A model generated the notes under the pieces. It was not told where the DNA came from, searched no databases, and worked only from the letters and a program-made list of their open reading frames with translations. Positions 53,269 through 64,000 of a DNA stretch of 64,000 nt are shown here, in pieces (positions within the stretch are counted from its first letter, which is position 1; each line of letters opens with the position of its first letter). The position numbers were made by a program, and so were the translations under genes. This DNA is from Rapana venosa (lineage: Eukaryota > Mollusca > Gastropoda > Neogastropoda > Muricidae), in contig CM054145.1 of NCBI GenBank assembly GCA_028751875.1, positions 1,656,924 to 1,720,923 of the forward strand, given 5' to 3'.

Positions 53269-54929
53269 TTCTTTTTCTTATGATCTTCTTGGTGAAGTTT
53301 TTGAACAACGCTTTTTCCCCGCACACAGTGCATCCTTTTTTTTGACAAAATCAAAGGGTTTAAAAGGGTTCATAACCAAAAACCTGTGAGGGTTTTTATA
53401 GCGCTTAAGAACCTAAAATTTAAGTAAAAACTAAACTAAATTTGCCCGTCTTTTGTAAGTACAAGTCACAAAACTGACCCCCTTTTAACCTTGTCTGCTT
53501 AACTCCTAACAAAATGTACAGTTTTCCACCTTTTGCATAAAGTAAATATGCTTCTGGAAGCAGGAACAGGTTGGGGGCTTAAACCCCAACATAAAACAAC
53601 TGCAAAAATCTTGTTTAATTTTCCTGTTAAAATTGTGAAAAGGGGAAAAACCCTTTAACTTTCTTTTGTTGAGAGCGGGAAAAAAAATTTTAAGGGGAAC
53701 GGGGGTTTTTTCGGCCCTTTTTTAAAATTTTAACCCCAAAAAAAATCCCCGTAGTTTTATTTCAAAAGAAAATTTGAAACAAATCTTAAATGATAATGAT
53801 TTTTTTGCTTGGTTTAAACCCCTTTTACAAAACTTTTATTTCTATGAAATTTTTTTACTTTGATAACGCTAAAAATTGAGCTACCCCTAAACGAAAATTA
53901 AAAAGAGTAGGCCCCCTTTCATTCAGAATTTTCCCCCAATTAAATCCCAACACATTGATTTGCATTTTAAATATTTGACACCATCAAAAAAGAAAAAAGA
54001 GTAGAGTTGATAGATTTGTAAAAAACGTTTATAAATTAAAAAAAAAAAAAAATTTTTTTTTTTTAAACCAAGTACTGCCGTTCCAAATAATCCCAGTTAT
54101 TTTTCTGTCTGCTTTTTTTTTTTTTTTTTTTTAAAAATCAAAAAGTCGTTTTCGTTACAAAAAATTTTGGAAAAATTCCCCATTCCCAAATTTAAGGGAA
54201 AAAAAGTAATTAAAGAAAACTGTGTTTTTTCTTTTAATGCTTTTGTGGGAATTATTTTTTTCTGGGCCCGGCAAAAGCTGATATCACAGTTCCTGAATAA
54301 AAAAAAACCCCCAACAAAAAAAAACAACACCACTAAAAAGAAATTTTCCCGGTTTTTTGTCAAATTTAATCTTTGGTTACAAACAAAGAAAATCCATTTA
54401 GAAATACTTTGGGTTGTTGTCAAATGTAAGTAAATAACTGGGACACCCCCAAATTTAAAACACCCCAGTCTTGCTTTCCCCATTATTATAAATTCTCTTT
54501 TATATAAATCAAACTTTTTTTCTCTATACTCGTTAACAAAATTTATTGTGCGGCGTCTCCATTTTCTTAATTTTAAACATTTTTGTGTGCATACATGTGG
54601 GGAGTTCTGTGGCCTGAGCATAAAAATAAAACAAATGGAAAAAAAAGTACTTCAACAACGAACAAATTTAAAAACAACAGCGATAACAAAAATAATTTAA
54701 AATTTATCATTAATTCCCTTTTCCCCCCTCATCAAACATCAACATTCGCCCCCCCTTTTCTTCTTCTTTTAATTTTTATAATCATCATTTTTATTATCAT
54801 TATTTTTTATTATTGCTATTATTTTATTACGGGTGTTGTTGTTGTTGCTAAATTTTGTTTATATTAATTTGTTGTTTTTTTTCTCATCATCATAAACCCT
54901 TTAGCGCATTTTTAGTAATGAAAACAAAG
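50566..54929. other. low-quality sequence, no gene recognised
   Basis: AT-rich with inflated runs. 52695-52760 carries a reverse CR1/L2-like tail (GTATGGAATTTTATAGCGCT). A 50-base C-run lies at about 53219-53268. No protein family seen in any frame. Confidence 0.55.
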
Positions 54930-55222
54930 GGGATGACCTGGTGATAATAAAAATAATACATGGAATTTTTTTACAGCGCTAAATCCCTTTCAAAAAAAAA
55001 AAAAAACAAAGGCTCTCATTTTATCCTATTCTTTTGCAAAGCAGCCATTAAAGATTAATAGATTTTTTTCAAATTCAAATGTAAAAACACACACCGCACA
55101 ATTAAAAAGTTTTTTTCAAATACCCAAAAGTAAAAACACGGGCGCGCGGGGCGCCCACACCAAAAAACACACCCCACACACAAAAGTTGTTTACAAAACG
55201 GGGGGGGGGGGGGGGGGGGTAA

Positions 55223-55253
<31 letters not shown>

Positions 55254-58200
55254 GTTTGGGTTTTTGGGGCAGGGGCGAGATAAAGAAACCAAAAGGGGAG
55301 AATCTTAGGTTTTTAAATAAATGCGTCTTTTGGTGGGTTTTAAAACCCCTTTTAAATAAGGGTTTTTACGAAAAGGGGAGAGGGAGTTCGTTTCCAGATC
55401 ACTGGGGCCCAAAAAAACAGAAGGGAAAAGCGGGGGCCAACATGGAAGGGGTTTAATCTAAGGTTTTTTTAAACACCAAAGGGATCTGCAGCAGAGCGGA
55501 GGGAAAAGAGAAGGAGTGTACAAATGAACATTCCCCCGGGTTTGGAAGGGGCGTTTTTTTGGAACCTTTTTTTAAACAGGGACAGATCTTATTGTTTATC
55601 CTCTGTGGCACAGGCAGCCCCGGGGAGAATCGCAAAGAGATTAAGTGCTCAATTTTTTCTTTCTGAGGAATAGTCGAGCTGCAGAGTTTTTTTATACGTT
55701 TTAAGAGGGTTGGGTAGATGAATTGCTTGGGAAACCAAAGGGAATTTGGGAATAGTCCGACGTGAGAGAATTGAAAATTTTGACTTGGGTTTTGGTGTTT
55801 TCCTCTTTAAAAATACGTTCGAACTGGGACTAATGCGCCCTAAATTTTAATAGTTTAAAAGGGCTTTCAGGTTTTTGGGGATGAAATTTTTTTTATGGAG
55901 AGCGTTTTTAACGATAGTACCCCAGATATTTTACTACATGGATAGAGGGGAACAATTTTTGCCGAATTTTTATTTTAAAACTTTTTTTATTGGGAAAAGA
56001 AATTTTTGGTTTTTGGGCGCTTTAAAACATGGGGTTTTTGGTTTTTTCTGCATTTTAGTTTAACTTGTTCCCCTATCATCCATTTTGGATATCTTGAAAG
56101 GCAGCAGGACATATTTGTTTAAAGGGGAAGGGAGGTTTTCGGGGGTTTCATGCTAAGAATCTGAGAGTCGTCGAAAAAAAATGATGGCTGATTTTTACGG
56201 GTTTTTTATATGGAAAGTGGGGCAGTGTAAGAGTGAAAAAAAAAAGGGCCGGGGAACGAACCCCCGGGACTCCCCTTTCCATTTGGCAGGGGCGATTGGG
56301 AAACTTAAATTTAAATGTAACCCGTGTGGAATCCCGGGCTGTAAGGGATAACTGAACCCGGGGAGGGCTTTTGTCTTTAATACAAAGTTTTGGAGCCGGT
56401 TTTGAGAAGAATTTAGTGGTCCATATGTCAAGGCTGCAGACAAGTGAGGAAAGTGAGAAGGGATATTTTTCCTGAGGGCAGAAGCGGGAAAAACCCTGTT
56501 TAAGGGGTTTTGGGCTAGGGGGGGTTTCGGGGGCGTGGTTGGCCGATAGGGAACGAAAAGGGGGAAGGAGATTGTTTGGGAAAGAAAAATTGGTATTGAG
56601 TTGTTTCAAAAAAAATTTTTTTAAAGGGCTTTAAGATAAAAGGGAGGGTTAAAAAAAGGCCTGTAAAAATTCCCTTTAGAATGTTAGGGTCCCAGGTGTG
56701 CTTTTTGAGGAAAGGTGTAACTATAGCAGTTTGGGGATCTGATGGGAAAAAAAACCCGAAAGAAGAGATGAGTTTACCCATTTTCGTGTAGTGGGTATGA
56801 GGTGGAATGCCCTTTAGTGAGAAGAAAGCAGGTATAGGATCGAGATCCAGAAATTTTTTTTCAATTTTTTTCAGGGAAATTTTCTTGATTTTATTCTCAC
56901 TTTTTGGATGAAAGAAAATGAAGGGAAAGCCGTGAATTGGGGGTCAGGGGGTGGGGTTGGAAAAAAAAAGTCTGATCCAGTCTGGAGCGAAAATTTTCGG
57001 ACTTTGTTTCAGAGAAGAAAAAGAAAAAAAATATAGCAGGAAGTTCGGAAGGGCTTGAACAGTGGGGAAGGGTTTTTCATTTGCGGGTCCCAAAGGGGTT
57101 GAGGTTTAGGGGGAAAAAGAGATTTTTATGGGCGTAAAACATCAAAACTTGGCAAGAGTAATATATTTTTTTGCTGGGAAAGGTTAAGGGTTTTTCCCCG
57201 TTGATTTGTTTTTTTGAAGGAGTTTGCTTTTTTTTAATTTCAGTTTTTTTTTTTAAAGCCATTTTCCCCTCGAGTTGTCCCGGGGTTTTTCGTTTTTTCG
57301 ACCAAAGGATATCATGGGGTACCATGGGGGCAGGGCCCTTTAGGGAAAAATGAGGTCGGGGGAGGCGCATTCAACGAAACAGTTTTTCCAAGAACAGTTT
57401 GTAGGGGTTTAAACGGGTCATGTTGGGCAGGGGTTTGTGATTGGCCCTTCAGCAGTTTGGGTTTGAGAAAGTTTTGGGAAAACTATGGGGCTTGAAATTT
57501 CACGGGGGAGGGACTTTTTCTTTTTTAAAAGGCCCTTTCAAGTTTAAAAGAAAAAATGGCAGAAAAATCAAAAGCATTATTAGTGACGGAAAACCCGACC
57601 GATGAGAAACTAAATTAAACATCAGTGATAGCCAATCTAAAATTTGACCCCAAACTGTGTGTAGCCCTTTATTTACCAGCTGGGAAGAGAGTGGGTTTGA
57701 AAAATAAAGGAAAAAAAAGCTTGACGCAGGAGAAGAATGGTTGTCAAAGTGGAAGTTAAAGTCGCCAAAGGGAAAGATAAGTTTTTTTTGGAGAGAGGCG
57801 TATGTGATTTAAGGAAGATTGGAATTCTTTTGAAAAAGGGAAGTGTCAGATTTGTTTTTACGGGGGGAGTGGGGGGGTAAAGGGAGCAGAAGGGGACCCG
57901 AATGGGGGTTTGAATTTAGGGGTTTAGTTCACCGGGAAATTTTAAAGATTCCCGTGAGAAAAGGGGGGGGAGTTTTTTGGGGAGGGGAAAAAAAGAGCCG
58001 GGTGCAGGGGTGTCCTTGTAAAAGGGACAGCGATGCCACCTCCACGGGAGAGTGGGGGAAGGAAAAATCTTATAGCCAGGTGGGGTTAGCTGTTTTATAT
58101 AGGTTCATGGCCTTGTTGTTTTTTAAACCCTGTTTCTATGAGAAAAGTTAAATCAAGGGTTTTTTTTAGAAAATAAAAAACGGAAAGGAAATACCTTTTC

Positions 58201-58550
58201 CCCTTGGGGAAAACCCGATTTTTACATGGGGCAGGGCAGATTTGAAGAAAAATTTTTAAAGGGGCCCGGGGATGTTTAAGGAGAAAGTGGTGATTAGGGC
58301 AAGGATCTGAGGAAGAAAATGAAGGCGAAAAGGCAGATAAGTAGTCAGTGGGAGAACCGACAAGAAATTTACAAGGTGAGCAGGTGTGGAGGGTGGGAAA
58401 GGAAAATGAGGGCAGGCGGGGATCTGAAAACTTTGTACACAGCATGGGGCACATTTTAAAATCAAGAAAAAAATCTTTTCACACAAAAGAAGATAAATTT
58501 AATTTAAAAGGGGGAAAAAGCATTCACGGGGAGATGGGGGCAGCGGGGGT
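54930..58550 (-). mobile_element. CR1/L2-like LINE, long reverse copy, frame-shifted
   Basis: Starts at its 3' end with (TAA)n, ACATGGAATTTTTTTACAGC and GGAGAATCTTAGGTTTTT. Minus frames then show LKQLNTNFSFPNNLLPPF-like residues and, at 56515-56781, TAIVTPFLKKHTWDPNILKG, parallel to TAIVTPLLKKHDLDPNILKN in the intact copy at 16940-17000. Further upstream, 58095-58454 retains a low-similarity frame where the endonuclease region would lie. The length suggests near full size. Frameshifts occur at homopolymers, consistent with base-calling error as well as decay. A G-run at 55200-55252 lies in the 3' UTR. Confidence 0.75.
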
Positions 58551-58869
58551 CATGGGAAGGAAGTGACGGGCAAGGTGAGGGCAATGCTGCTGCTGACAAC
58601 GATAATGGTGGTGGGGGTTTCCATGAAAGAGGGTAATGGTGATTGGGTATTTTACAGAGTAATTTCCCAAATTTTCAAAAAGCCTTTTACAATGTAAAAA
58701 AATCACGAAAAACACTACTTTCAAAACATGAATTATATCAACACTTAAAACCAAGAAAAACAACAGAGCAAGTCTAAACACCTTCAAAATTTAAAAATCT
58801 TTAGGTGTCCCCCGTCCCCTTTTCCAACTGTTCTTGAACAGAACCCTCTTTTGCTTGGCCATACCGATT
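58551..58869. other. unidentified sequence at quality transition
   Basis: Sequence texture changes here from homopolymer-inflated to normal at about 58790. No gene seen. Confidence 0.4.
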
Positions 58870-59140
58870 CTAGCCTTGACTTCTTGTAGACAGGACATAG
58901 TATTCTCTTTTACAGAGCTACGTCTTCCGGGTCTGTTCCATTGAGTTTAGTTATCTGAGGGGTGACTGTACCATTAACGTGCCTCACTGTGGTCCTTTTG
59001 GCACTTAACGTAAGGCCAGCAGTGTTGCCCTCTGCATCAACTCTGTAGAGAAGTCTTTTCATGCTTGTAATATCATTGGTCATGTATCATCAGCGTACCT
59101 GAGGTTAGTGATATTTCTGCCGCTTATATTACTGCCCATG
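58870..59140 (-). mobile_element. LINE reverse transcriptase fragment
   Basis: Minus frames read GSNISGRNITNLRYADDT (the catalytic box), then MKRLLYRVDAEGNTAGL-like and TPQITKLNGTD residues across frameshifts. A decayed piece of a non-LTR RT distinct from the other copies. Confidence 0.65.
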
Positions 59141-60175
59141 TCATCTACGTCTGAGTCATGTCCCATCCTGGGGGCCTGTCTGTCTCACTGGGAACACTTC
59201 CATGGCTGTCTTTCCTTTTTTCCCTGCATCATGTGTGGGGGTTATGGCAAAGAGATTCATGTTAGTGGTTTGCCGTTGTCTTCTGATACTGGCCCACTTC
59301 TGTCAGCGTCGCTGAGGTGGCACCACGTGGAGGTCGGAGAGGGACTGAAGAGTCTGCAATGCCAAAGCAGTGTCGGTTCCCATTTACCATATCATCATCA
59401 TTATTTTGTTGTTATCATCATTATCATCATCATTAGTAGAAGTAGTAGTAGTAGTGTAATTATTATTGTTGTTGTTGCCGCCGCCGCCACCGCTGCTGCT
59501 GTTCTTGTTGCTGCTGTGTCATTCTCAGCCTAACACGTCGAACAGTGGATTCAGTAAAACTGATGTTGAATCAGTTCACTGTCCACACTCCTTGCCTGTC
59601 AACACGTACCTCCTCACAGATGTCGACATTCAGTTTCAGCATCCTCCCCCGTGGGGATGCCAGGGGCCTGTCAGTATAAGTAGCATCCCCACCTTCTGAA
59701 AACTCTGTGCTAGAAATTCCCTCTTTTCTATCCTTTTCTTTGTGTCTGCCTTGTTCCTCTTCTCCCTGTCACCTCCTTCTTGTCTACTTTCTGCCTTCTT
59801 GTACCATTCTCCTGCCTTTTTTCCAGAAAGACTTAAAAATAACAATTATCTCCCACACCGTAGTGGGATTATGCTGGGCCTGACTTGTCAGGTGCTTAAC
59901 GGCAGCGCAACGCACTGCGTTCATATGACAGACAAGAAGAGTTGCTGTGTGAGCGTTAGATAGAGAAGAAGAGGAATTGTTCACATCCTGGGTACGGTTC
60001 TAGCTGTAATGAACCCGCTCACTTTCTGACTCTGTTCAGTTTTGGTGGCATAAGGGGATATCTAACACTGATTTGTGCAATATTTCCAGTGCAACCCGCG
60101 ACCATTGGTGGATGGCATTTGAGTTCCATGATTCCTTCCAGCCACAACATGTCTCAATATCATGTCTAGGTATGT
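59141..60175. other. intergenic sequence with trinucleotide repeats
   Basis: ATC/AGT/TTG/CCG/CTG repeats at about 59390-59520; otherwise non-repetitive. No supported gene. Confidence 0.5.
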
Positions 60176-60640
60176 AATCAAGTGTGAACAAACGAATGAA
60201 CAAGCACACCCAGTTTTGTGATAAAGGAATCAACACTTGTACAGGGGAACTTGTGCAGGGGAAACGTCCCACAGGACGATTCAAAGACGTGTGCAAGAGG
60301 GATTTTAAAGCCCTGAACATCGACCAGAACAACTGGGAAGCAACAGCCCTGGAACAGTCAGCCTGGAGACAGACTGTGCTGCAGAAAGGTCTCTCCAAGT
60401 TGGAAGATACACTTTCTGCTCAGCAGCACGAGGCAAAGAGAAGGAGAAGAAAGGCTGCAGCCCAGGCAGACAGACAGACCAGCGTCAGACTTCATCTGTG
60501 CCTTCTGCCATAGGCACTGTCTGTCATTCCCGTGTCGGACTGGCCAGTCACAACCCTCGCTGTACCAGAATAAACACCTAGAGCCCAACTCCATGGTCTT
60601 AGGAGAATGAAGGATGTCTACTGAATAAACATTCAACCTT
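60176..60640 (+). mobile_element. LINE C-terminal fragment
   Basis: Plus frame 60184-60513: GKRPTGRFKDVCKRDFKALN, NNWEATALEQSAWRQTV, then a basic region; in an overlapping frame a zinc-finger-like FCHRHC...GLASHNPRCTRINT-type ending. The KDVCKRD.KAL..D...WE......WR motif is common in C-termini of animal endonuclease-RT retrotransposons. The rest of the element is absent. Confidence 0.7.
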
Positions 60641-60734
60641 GTTTAATATGAGAGTAAACACCCCCCTTTGTTTTTTATAAAAACATTAAATTCCCTCTAA
60701 TAAACACACAAACTTTTTCTAATGAAATAGTAAA

Positions 60735-61234
60735 NNNNNNNNNNNNNNNNNNNNNNNNNNNNNNNNNNNNNNNNNNNNNNNNNNNNNNNNNNNNNNNNNN
60801 NNNNNNNNNNNNNNNNNNNNNNNNNNNNNNNNNNNNNNNNNNNNNNNNNNNNNNNNNNNNNNNNNNNNNNNNNNNNNNNNNNNNNNNNNNNNNNNNNNNN
60901 NNNNNNNNNNNNNNNNNNNNNNNNNNNNNNNNNNNNNNNNNNNNNNNNNNNNNNNNNNNNNNNNNNNNNNNNNNNNNNNNNNNNNNNNNNNNNNNNNNNN
61001 NNNNNNNNNNNNNNNNNNNNNNNNNNNNNNNNNNNNNNNNNNNNNNNNNNNNNNNNNNNNNNNNNNNNNNNNNNNNNNNNNNNNNNNNNNNNNNNNNNNN
61101 NNNNNNNNNNNNNNNNNNNNNNNNNNNNNNNNNNNNNNNNNNNNNNNNNNNNNNNNNNNNNNNNNNNNNNNNNNNNNNNNNNNNNNNNNNNNNNNNNNNN
61201 NNNNNNNNNNNNNNNNNNNNNNNNNNNNNNNNNN
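60735..61234. other. assembly gap, exactly 500 N
   Basis: Second 500-N placeholder. With the gap at 26825 it isolates 27325-60734 as an independently placed contig. Confidence 0.99.
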
Positions 61235-61731
61235 CTAATTGAATGGAGTTTTGAGTGAAATATTTCATGTATTTGAAATGATCTTGTTTGTTAATTAATT
61301 GATTTATTCATGCTTGTCTTCAATTTTTGCCCATGAGGGCCTGGTGTAAAGAAGCCTCTGGCTTATCCAATTACCCTCATTAAAATATTCGAGTTCGAGA
61401 GTTCGAGTTCGAGTTCTCTCTCTCAACGAAGTTCATTTTGTATTATGTTGTCCTATGTTAAATGATCTTAGAACTCAGTTGATACCGCCAAAATATGTGA
61501 GCTGTCCTTCCATGTTTAGACTTTGTATACTTATGTCATCTACTAACGAACGCATTAATAAGCGACTAGCAATTTATTTGTATAAAGCTTTTAAAATTAG
61601 AAATACTATCTGTACTTGAGGTATTATTCGTCTGTTCATAAATGTTTCTTATGCAACATGTTTTGGAATGTTGATTATATACACACCACCCCTTCATGAG
61701 GAGCCAAGGCCTATAATGAATAAAACTTTCG

Positions 61732-61768
<37 letters not shown>
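61235..61768. other. intergenic or intron sequence with TCGAG and CT repeats
   Basis: GAGTTCGAGTTCGAG repeat at about 61390-61415 and (CT)n at about 61735-61766 directly beside the donor of the minus-strand exon. No coding exon recognised. Confidence 0.5.
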
Positions 61769-61770
<2 letters not shown>

Positions 61771-61981
61771 GCTTCTGCCGCTGTCCACGTCTTGCAGGAG
61801 TTGGGGCAGAGGTCGCCCGGCGGTCTCAGGCAGGAGGAAGGCCAGCGTGGCGGCGAGGATGGAGAGCGAGCCGAAGATGAGCATGGGCAGCACGGGCAGC
61901 AGGGACGCCGTCTCCAGGATCAGCGGAGCCATGATGCCCCCGATACGTGCCGACATGGAGGACACCCCCATGCCGATGTTC
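61769..61981 (-). CDS. SLC22-family transporter, penultimate-type exon
   Basis: Encodes NIGMGVSSMSARIGGIMAPL, then a hydrophobic stretch LPMLIFGSLSILAATLAFL and LPETAGRPLP. This is the C-terminal part of SLC22 organic ion transporters (major facilitator superfamily), where transmembrane helices 11-12 and the conserved LPET.G.PLP lie in the plasma membrane transporter. On the minus strand the acceptor is CTCGCGGCAG before 61981 and the donor is GTGAGAGAGA starting at 61768. It starts with one base completing a codon and ends with two bases of the next. The remaining C-terminal exon should lie at lower coordinates and earlier exons above 61981; neither was found. I cannot tell cation from anion subfamily. 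Confidence 0.85.
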
Positions 61982-62028
61982 CTGCCGCGAGGTAACGGAC
62001 AGTTTGTTTGTTTGTTTGTTTGTTTGTT

Positions 62029-62390
62029 TATTCTTTTGTATCGAGGATAATGGAATAAGCACTCTGTTTATTCTTTTATTTATATCGAGGATAATGGAAT
62101 AAGCACTCTGTTTATTTTTTTATATCGAGGATAATGGAATAAGCACTCTGTTTATTCGTTTATATCGAGGATAATGGAATAAGCACTCTGTTTATTATTT
62201 TATATCGAGGATAATGGAATAAGCACTCTGTTTATTCTTTTATATCGAGGATAATGGAATAAGTACTCTGTTTATTATTTTATATCGAGGATAATGGAAT
62301 AAGCACTCTGTTTATTCTTTTGTATCGAGGATAATGGAATAAGCACTCTGTTTATTATTTTATGTCGAGGATAATGGAATAAGCACTCGT
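62029..62390 (-). repeat. 40-bp minisatellite expanded from the SINE-A 3' end
   Basis: Nine units reading TTTATTCTTTTATATCGAGG and ATAATGGAATAAGCACTCTG. The unit is the reverse 3' terminal segment of SINE-A (compare 10318-10356), and the array runs straight into the rest of a SINE-A copy at 62391. Confidence 0.95.
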
Positions 62391-62490
62391 GTGTGCTTTT
62401 TTTTTTTTAAACATCTAGCTCCCGTGTGTATGCGGTTTTGTCAATTTTGTCATCTGTTTCCACCGGCACACAAATGGCCTACTCTTCCCG
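62391..62490 (-). mobile_element. SINE-A, reverse, 3' part
   Basis: CACTCGTGTGTGCTT, CATCTAGCTCCCGTGTGTAT, GTCATCTGTTTCCACCGGCA and AATGGCCTACTCTTCC. Source of the adjoining minisatellite. Confidence 0.85.
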
Positions 62491-62494
62491 CTTT

Positions 62495-62818
62495 CCGTTG
62501 TTTTTTCTGTTTGATAGGAACCACTGGTTGATTTTCTACTTCCTGAGAGAAAAAGGGTGGGTTTTTTTCTGTCTGATATGAATGATTGATTGATTTTTCA
62601 CTTCCTGAGAGAATCAGGGTGGTTTTTTTCTGTCTGATATGAATGATTGATTGATTTTTCACTTCCTGAGAGAATCAGGGTTTTTTTCTGTCTGATATGA
62701 ATGGTTGATTGATTTTTCACTTCCTGAGAGAATCAGGGTGTTTTTTTTTCTGGTCTGATATGAATGATTGATTGATTTTTCACTTCCTAAGAGAATCGGG
62801 TTTTTCCGTCTGATACGA
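62495..62818 (+). repeat. 60-62-bp minisatellite
   Basis: Five units of TTTTTTTCTGTCTGATATGA, ATGATTGATTGATTTTTCAC, TTCCTGAGAGAATCAGGGTG with small indels. The minus strand gives a repeated INHSYQT frame that is an artefact. Confidence 0.92.
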
Positions 62819-62824
62819 GTGAAA

Positions 62825-63130
62825 ATGTTACAGTTGGTCACTAAGAACAAGGTCGTTTCAAGAATCTGGTTTTGGTTTTATCTCATGTTATGTGTGGTTG
62901 ATGTGGTTTTTCCCACAACGCGGCGCCCGTCCTGGGTTGACCCTTATGGTTGACCAGGGCGTTGATACAAGGAACGACAGTAGAGTTGGTTTTATACCCT
63001 GTTTTAATCTGTATATAGCTGTACAGTTTTAATCTGAGATTTAAAATTTGACGAGGTGACAGCCCTGAAATGGCCTCTGTGGTCGGCGGGGCTATAAACA
63101 ACAGGATTGGATTGATACATGATGGGAGTC
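62825..63130 (+). mobile_element. Repeat F, forward copy
   Basis: AATGTTACAGTTGGTCACTA, ATGTGTGGTTGATGTGGTTT, CCCTGTTTTAATCTGTATAT, TGACGAGGTGACAGCCCTGA, GGCGGGGCTATAAACAACAG. Full-length counterpart of the reverse copy at 33185-33500. Confidence 0.75.
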
Positions 63131-63560
63131 TAATATTGCGTATCAAGTGAAATGGTGAATGATTGGTTTAGGAAGTGGAAGAAGGAGGCAGGTATATACA
63201 TGAGGGGAATCTGTTATGTATCAAGTGAAATAATGATGGGTTGGTTGATTGATTGATTGAAGAAATGGAGGAAGGGATATACATGAGGGCGCTCTATTAT
63301 GTATCTAGTGAATTAATGACTGATAATTGATTGAGAAAGGGGGAAGCACAGCCCACAAATCCAGCATAACTCAGTCCAGGGCCCAGTGCTAAAATCACCC
63401 CCTTCCTTTTACCAAGTCCAAGTGTGGTCAGTTCCTGCTGTAATCAGCACCAGCTGGGCTGGGATGTAATGGATAGCAGCTGGGGGGAAACTGACAGCTG
63501 TGGAAAGGATACACGAGAGAATATGTTATGTATCTTGTGAAATAATGAATGATTGATTGA

Positions 63561-63616
<56 letters not shown>

Positions 63617-63650
63617 AATACATGAGAGGAATCTATTATGTATCTATAGT
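63116..63650 (+). repeat. degenerate tandem repeat (ATACATGAGGGGAATCTGTT) with (GA)n
   Basis: Repeated blocks of TATACATGAGGGGAATCTGT, TATGTATCAAGTGAAATAAT and GATTGATTGATTGA at about 63118, 63197, 63280, 63510 and 63620, interrupted by non-repetitive sequence at 63345-63500 and a GA tract at 63561-63615. Confidence 0.7.
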
Positions 63651-63774
63651 GTGGAATCTTTCACTGCAGGAGTGTGGTGGGGGTGGTAAGGGGAGAGGGA
63701 GGGATGGTTGTGTAGTGGAGGGAAGGAAGCAAGCTGGATGTCGCTTCACGATAGTCGTTTCAAAAACTTTCTTG

Positions 63775-63930
63775 TTTAAAAAAAAATTATTATTCTAAAT
63801 GGAATAAACACTCTTGTGCTGGTTTTTGTTTTCTTTACATCCAATCCCCCCTCTTGTGTGTATGCAGTTTTATAAATTGTGTCATCCATTCCCACCGGCA
63901 CACAATGACCTACTCTTCTTTCTTCTTTTG
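63775..63930 (-). mobile_element. SINE-A, reverse, 3' part
   Basis: TAAATGGAATAAACACTCTT, CATCCAATCCCCCCTCTTGT, GTATGCAGTTTTATAAATTG, CCCACCGGCACACAATGACC. Truncated at about 63920. Confidence 0.75.
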
Positions 63931-64000
63931 TTTGTGACCGTGTCCCAAAAAAGTGCGTAGTATACACTTATCGGTGACCGAACCAGGTTTCGGGGTTAGG

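Overview
The window looks like animal nuclear DNA, most likely from a mollusc or another lophotrochozoan. This rests on intron-rich genes of metazoan type (TMTC3 and an SLC22-family transporter), abundant tRNA-derived SINEs, several LINE families, TTAA-flanked piggyBac-like elements and very many GT/CA microsatellites. No prokaryotic gene is present. Species assignment is inference.

Positions 1-26824 carry the interior of one plus-strand gene that matches TMTC3, an ER transmembrane protein O-mannosyltransferase with C-terminal TPRs. Eight exons (1108-1232, 5755-5858, 7413-7495, 8678-8750, 10795-10881, 13035-13108, 21771-21891, 23328-23432) splice into one continuous frame of 257 codons covering much of the TPR array. 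The start of a ninth exon (YYPD) is seen just before an assembly gap. Upstream exons lie left of the window. The introns are packed with SINEs, LINE fragments, MITEs and minisatellites.

The most unusual signal is that three exons of this gene have had their 3' splice site plus the first 13-26 coding bases copied. Exon 6 is preceded by 21 tandem decoy copies (12083-13034). Exon 9 is represented by 25 visible tandem copies (24919-26824). Exon 3 has a single inverted copy (8290-8424). The intron between exons 6 and 7 holds a nested transposon stack: an RNase H LINE split by a piggyBac-like MITE and by a second insertion, which itself contains a CR1/L2-like LINE, an 892-bp tRNA-headed retroelement and an inverted (twin-primed) LINE.

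Positions 27325-60734 form a separate contig between two gaps of exactly 500 N. Much of it looks like poorly corrected long-read sequence, with inflated homopolymers, broken repeats and frame-shifted LINE copies. It contains corrupted satellites, long GA and CA tracts, a full-length EN-RT LINE (36350-39740), a full-length CR1/L2-like LINE (54930-58550) and two unidentified exon-like islands. I found no TMTC3 or SLC22 exon in it, so its placement has no support from genes.

Positions 61235-64000 hold one minus-strand exon of an SLC22-type transporter (61769-61981), followed by minisatellites, one of them expanded from a SINE 3' end. Names such as SINE-A, Repeat E or EN-RT LINE are labels used only in this report.
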